Source: Coleofasciculus sp. S288 (GTDB lineage Bacteria > Cyanobacteriota > Cyanobacteriia > Cyanobacteriales > Coleofasciculaceae). Taken from it: a stretch of 8,320 nucleotides of DNA. This document shows positions 6,116 to 8,320 of this stretch, piece after piece; the stretch's first letter is position 1; the number at the start of each line of letters is the position of its first letter. The DNA lies in assembly GCA_020216575.1 (NCBI GenBank), contig JAIUYC010000116.1, forward strand, positions 1-8,320. Reading direction: 5' to 3'. The notes beneath the pieces are model-generated. The model searched no databases. It worked only from the letters and a program-made list of their open reading frames with translations, and was not told the origin of the DNA. The position numbers were made by a program, and so were the translations under genes.

Positions 6116-6171
6116 AATAGGTCAGTAACCAGTAACTTGCGTTCCCCGAGTTGCGATCGCATCATAGAGGC

Positions 6172-6192
6172 CGGGTTTCTTGAAGAAACCCG
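6172..6192. repeat. CGGGTTTCT hairpin repeat
   Basis: CGGGTTTCT, TGA, AGAAACCCG: a 9-bp perfect stem with a 3-nt centre. It resembles the GGGTTTCTT/AAGAAACCC interspersed repeat seen throughout Oscillatoriales-type genomes. It lies 9 bp before the antitoxin operator and could end transcription arriving from the left, but no T-run follows. Confidence 0.75.
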
Positions 6193-6200
6193 ACTTCTGA

Positions 6201-6231
6201 ATTGTATATACAATGTTTGTATATGCATTGT
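6201..6231 (+). promoter_or_regulatory. Operator/promoter of the toxin-antitoxin operon
   Basis: ATTGTATATACAAT (6201-6214) is a perfect 14-bp palindrome. A 15-bp direct repeat overlaps it: TTGTATATACAATGT (6202-6216) and TTGTATATGCATTGT (6217-6231), 13 of 15 identical. Paired or tandem palindromic sites ahead of a ribbon-helix-helix-type antitoxin fit autorepression by the antitoxin-toxin complex. TACAAT (6209-6214) could be the -10; no good -35 is visible. Confidence 0.65.
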
Positions 6232-6241
6232 GTAGACACAC

Positions 6242-6246
6242 AGGAG
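6242..6246 (+). promoter_or_regulatory. Ribosome binding site of the antitoxin gene
   Basis: AGGAG lies 5 nt before ATG 6252. It argues against the in-frame ATG at 6213, which lies inside the operator. Confidence 0.75.
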
Positions 6247-6251
6247 ATGGA

Positions 6252-6548
6252 ATGATGCCAGTCCCCTCAGCTCAATCAGGGAATCGCAACCGTGATGTCA
6301 CCATTAACATCCGCGCACAGTCCCAGCAACGTGATTTAATCGATCGCGCGGCAGCTGCTGTGGGCAAGAACCGCTCAGATTTCATGCTAGAGACGGCTTA
6401 CCGAGAAGCAGTAGATATTTTACTGGACAGGCGATTGTTTATAGTAGATGATCAGAAATTCTCCGAATTTATGGCTTTGTTGGATGCGCCACCCTCTACC
6501 AATGAAAATCTGCGTCAGCTACTAACCACTTCATCGCCCTGGGATTAA
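6252..6548 (+). CDS. DUF1778 (TacA-like) antitoxin
   Basis: 98 residues from ATG 6252, chosen because AGGAG sits 5 nt upstream; an ATG three bases later is equally usable. An upstream ATG at 6213 would add 13 residues from within the operator. Seen: the N-terminal DNA-binding strand and helix RDVTINIRAQSQQRDLIDRA (14-33), AAVGKNRSDFMLETA (35-49) typical of the DUF1778 ribbon-helix-helix fold, then a C-terminal arm with FIVDDQKFSEFMALLDAP (63-80), the segment that clamps the GNAT toxin in this family. Its role is to bind and neutralise the downstream acetyltransferase and to repress its own operon through the 6201-6231 sites. Length and order (antitoxin first, 2-bp gap) are as in TacAT/AtaRT systems. 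Confidence 0.92.
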   Translation: MMPVPSAQSGNRNRDVTINIRAQSQQRDLIDRAAAAVGKNRSDFMLETAYREAVDILLDRRLFIVDDQKFSEFMALLDAPPSTNENLRQLLTTSSPWD

Positions 6549-6550
6549 GA

Positions 6551-7066
6551 GTGGCAGACTCCAATCAACCAATGAGAGCTCCTCAACCTCTAAAACCAGA
6601 CCATCAACTAGAAGAGTTTGACTCCGGTAATCCAGAATTAGATGATTGGTTGCGTAAGCTTGCCCTTAAAAATGAAGACAGCGGTGCATCACGGACGTAT
6701 GTGGTGACGGTTGGACAAAACGTAGTTGCCTACTACTGTATTGCTAACGGCAATGTTTTAAATGCTACGGCTTCCGGTAAAGTCCGCCGGAATATGCCAG
6801 ACCCGATTCCGGTAATGGTAATCGGCAGGCTGGCTGTAGACTTGAATTGGCAAGGACGAGGAATTGTCCGTGCTTTGGTGCGCGATGCTGTCTTACGCAC
6901 TCTACAAGCGGCGGCAATTGCTGGCATCCGAGCTATCCTTGTTCATGCGATTTCCGAAGAGGCAAAGCAATTCTACTCGAATTGTGGGTTTACGCCTTCA
7001 CCTGTCGCACCAATGACACTCATGATCACGATAAAGGATGCTAAGGCGGCTCTCGGTATTGAGTAG
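6551..7066 (+). CDS. GNAT-family acetyltransferase toxin (TacT/AtaT-like)
   Basis: 171 residues from GTG 6551, two bases after the antitoxin stop, so translation is likely coupled; ATG 6572 (residue 8) is an alternative with little effect on the fold. Seen: FDSGNPELDDWLRKLA (23-38), matching the F.CG...LD.WL opening of GNAT toxins; the core strand VIGRLAVD (90-97) and acetyl-CoA loop WQGRGIVRALVRDA (100-113); and VHAISEEAKQFYSNCGF (131-147), with the family's catalytic tyrosine at Y142. Characterised members acetylate the amino group of aminoacyl-tRNAs and stop translation. The loop reads GRGIV where relatives usually have GRGIG; the other pyrophosphate-binding residues are intact, so it is probably active. 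The tRNA target cannot be told from sequence alone. Confidence 0.92.
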   Translation: MADSNQPMRAPQPLKPDHQLEEFDSGNPELDDWLRKLALKNEDSGASRTYVVTVGQNVVAYYCIANGNVLNATASGKVRRNMPDPIPVMVIGRLAVDLNWQGRGIVRALVRDAVLRTLQAAAIAGIRAILVHAISEEAKQFYSNCGFTPSPVAPMTLMITIKDAKAALGIE

Positions 7067-7109
7067 TCAACATAAAATTCGGATAGGGACGCAAGCATCA
7101 AATCGGAAT
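7067..7109. other. 43-bp convergent gap between GNAT toxin and CHAT gene
   Basis: The toxin stop codon and the CHAT-gene stop codon face each other here. I see no hairpin followed by a T-run on either strand, so the two transcripts may overlap. Confidence 0.6.
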
Positions 7110-8320
7110 TTATCGCCAGTCCCCCTGCACCGTAAATGCTGCCCAATAATAAGGAGACTGCCATTGCCCTGAGTTCCACATCTCCAGTTGTGCCGCTCTT
7201 AATGCCGATACCGGATTTTGCCCTTCGGTGAGCATCTTTTGGTAAAATTTAGTCATCACTTCAGACGTAGCGAGATCGTTAACACTCCACAAACTCATCA
7301 CCACTCGCTTTGACCCTGCATACATAAAGCCTCTTGTCAAGCCCACTAATCCTTCCCCTTTCACTTCTTTCCCTAATCCGGTTTCGCAAGCACTCAGAAC
7401 CACCAGTTCAGCAGGCAAGTTGAGGTTGAAGATATCGTGGAGGCGGAGAAAGCCATCTTGGGATTGGCCTTGTTGGTCGAATAAAGACAGGACAATTCCT
7501 GATAATTCAGGATTAACCGGGTCGAGTAAGCCGTGAGTGGCAAGGTGGATAATTTGGTATTGGGCTAAATTGGGGTCGGTGGCAGTAGTACGAGAGGCAT
7601 TAAAGTCTAAGGCTTGCAGACGCTGCTTTTCTGGGACGAGGGCGAGGATTTTCTCGGCTTCGGTGCGAGTGAATTTCAAGCGGTCAAATACCCTGGCACT
7701 GTCCCCTAAGCCCAAGTTACGGGTGGCGCGAGTGAGTGCATAATTTGTTGGTGTATCAGGAGTTTGTTGGGGTGGAGTGCCAGCCACACGAGAGTCGTTG
7801 AGAGCGAAGATGGGGTCGGCAAGAACGGCCAGTTTTTTGGCAGCAGTGGGACGGTTTTGCAGTTGTCGGCGTTGAATGGCAACGGTTGAAGCGGAGGGGA
7901 GGGTGATGATTTCGTTTTGGACGATTAGAGGGGTGTGACCTAACCCCCCCAACCCCCCTTCCCTAGTAGGGAAGGGGGGAGTAAGACTCCCCTCTCCTTG
8001 CTCCGAAAGGGCTGGGGGAGAGGATGGGATTGGCAGTGCAGCAAAGGGAACATATTGCAATGCCCCATTTCCCACAATTAGTAAGCGTTTGTTGCCCAAT
8101 TGATTGGCGACTGGGGCGAGAAGCATCTGACTCAGTGGGAGTCCGGTTTCCAGATTGGCGGCGCTATCTGGGGTGAGAGATTGGCGGAAGGTTTGAGCGG
8201 CAGCTTCTATTTCGCTGCGGGAGGGGAGTACGTAACTGGTGATGCTGGTTTTGCTGACTGCCCACAGGTAACTGCGCTCTGAGCCGAGGGAATATTCTAA
8301 AAGTAAGGTATCGTCGTCGA
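7110..8320 (-). CDS. CHAT-domain (caspase-like) protein, C-terminal 402 residues; 5' end outside window
   Basis: The minus frame is open from the right edge (first full codon at 8318) to TAA 7110-7112. An internal ATG at 8126 is not the real start, because CHAT-type sequence (DDTLLLEYSLGSERSYLWAV) continues upstream. From the first visible codon: LLIVGNGALQYVPFAALP (79-96), a 29-residue low-complexity insertion (99-127), NEIITLPSAS (135-144), LADPIF (166-171), IIHLATHG with the catalytic His at 262, LVVLSACETGLG with the nucleophile Cys at 311, and GLTRGFMYAGSKRVVMSLW (326-344). This is an intact clan CD peptidase core. Cyanobacterial CHAT proteins of this type usually carry N-terminal TPR repeats and act in protein-protein or immune-type signalling; that half is not visible. 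It is convergent with the toxin gene and not in the arsenic operon. Confidence 0.93.
   Translation of the reverse strand, partial: DDDTLLLEYSLGSERSYLWAVSKTSITSYVLPSRSEIEAAAQTFRQSLTPDSAANLETGLPLSQMLLAPVANQLGNKRLLIVGNGALQYVPFAALPIPSSPPALSEQGEGSLTPPFPTREGGLGGLGHTPLIVQNEIITLPSASTVAIQRRQLQNRPTAAKKLAVLADPIFALNDSRVAGTPPQQTPDTPTNYALTRATRNLGLGDSARVFDRLKFTRTEAEKILALVPEKQRLQALDFNASRTTATDPNLAQYQIIHLATHGLLDPVNPELSGIVLSLFDQQGQSQDGFLRLHDIFNLNLPAELVVLSACETGLGKEVKGEGLVGLTRGFMYAGSKRVVMSLWSVNDLATSEVMTKFYQKMLTEGQNPVSALRAAQLEMWNSGQWQSPYYWAAFTVQGDWR
7938..8024. repeat. 87-bp in-frame repeat insertion inside the CHAT gene
   Basis: This stretch encodes a Ser/Pro/Gly-rich, low-complexity segment between the ALPIP and HTPLIVQNEI parts of the CHAT fold, which normally lie close together. 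It contains a 13-bp-arm inverted repeat with a 1-nt centre (7953-7979; CCCCCCTTCCCTA and its complement) and a second pair, CCTCTCC (7991-7997) with GGAGAGG (8017-8023). These resemble the C-rich palindromic repeats found between cyanobacterial genes. The boundaries are approximate. The length is 29 codons, so the frame is kept. Confidence 0.7.

Larger units (their letters stand above)
421..6160. repeat. Seven dispersed HIP1 octamers (GCGATCGC)
   Basis: Exact copies start at 421, 1194, 1940, 2060, 2959, 3304 and 6153. HIP1 is the highly iterated palindrome of many cyanobacterial genomes and is the main taxonomic clue here. Four are inside genes, one spans the glycosyltransferase stop codon and two are intergenic. 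None occurs in arsM-arsS or after 6160. Confidence 0.95.
5952..6200. other. Divergent intergenic region upstream of arsM, no gene
   Basis: Between the arsM promoter and the antitoxin operator lie a 28-bp palindrome (6088-6115), a HIP1 octamer (6153-6160) and a hairpin repeat (6172-6192). ACGCAA at 6061-6066 and TTGCGT at 6136-6141 form a weak outer inverted pair around the palindrome. No coding frame is supported. An in-frame extension of arsM to 6011 is judged untranslated. Confidence 0.6.

Noticed and set aside
6213..6251. Longer antitoxin start at ATG 6213.
   Set aside because: The ATG lies within the operator palindrome and lacks a Shine-Dalgarno, while ATG 6252 has AGGAG at the right distance.
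8100..8282. Plus-strand 60-codon frame near the right edge.
   Set aside because: It lies antisense to the CHAT coding sequence, whose motifs continue through this interval.
1..8320. tRNA, rRNA, riboswitch, transposase or integrase genes.
   Set aside because: No cloverleaf, conserved rRNA stretch, known aptamer core or transposase motif was seen on either strand.

Overview
The window comes from a cyanobacterium, most likely a filamentous or large-genome species. The HIP1 octamer GCGATCGC occurs seven times in 8.3 kb, where about 0.13 would be expected by chance. There are also several interspersed palindromic or short tandem repeats of the kind scattered through cyanobacterial genomes, a CHAT-protease gene, and a DUF1778/GNAT toxin-antitoxin pair. 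The species cannot be named from this sequence.

Region A (1-6011, all minus strand; transcription runs right to left) is an arsenic-metabolism neighbourhood. From upstream to downstream it holds: a methyltransferase of the arsenosugar-type ArsM family (start at 5873); the radical SAM enzyme ArsS (3882-4886); a strong intrinsic-terminator-like hairpin (3847-3878); a family 2 glycosyltransferase of the type found beside ArsS-like radical SAM proteins (2966-3751); two tandem TVP38/TMEM64 (VTT/DedA-like) membrane proteins (2193-2948 and 1360-2160); a 444-bp spacer with four copies of a 42-bp tandem repeat; and the N-terminal 305 residues of a mercuric-reductase-like flavoprotein that runs off the left edge (1-915). 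ArsM and ArsS are 18 bp apart and share a near-consensus sigma70 promoter (TTGACA-N17-TCTAAT, 5923-5951). ArsM methylates arsenite to dimethylarsenite and ArsS adds a 5'-deoxyadenosyl group, giving the precursor of arsenosugars. The glycosyltransferase, the membrane pair and the flavoprotein are plausible later or accessory functions, but that role is inferred from linkage only.

Region B (about 6012-6251) is a gene-free divergent spacer. It carries a 28-bp perfect palindrome, a second hairpin repeat, one HIP1 site and the operator/promoter of the next operon, which consists of a palindrome plus a tandem 15-bp repeat.

Region C (6252-7066, plus strand) is a type II toxin-antitoxin operon: a DUF1778 (TacA-like) antitoxin followed two bases later by a GNAT acetyltransferase (TacT-like) toxin.

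Region D (7110-8320, minus strand) is the C-terminal part of a CHAT-domain protein, convergent with the toxin and cut by the right edge. Its coding sequence contains an in-frame 87-bp low-complexity insertion built from what look like interspersed palindromic repeats.

The best candidate for a distinctive system is the extended arsenosugar cluster: arsM-arsS, a glycosyltransferase, duplicated TVP38 proteins and a flavoprotein disulfide reductase.
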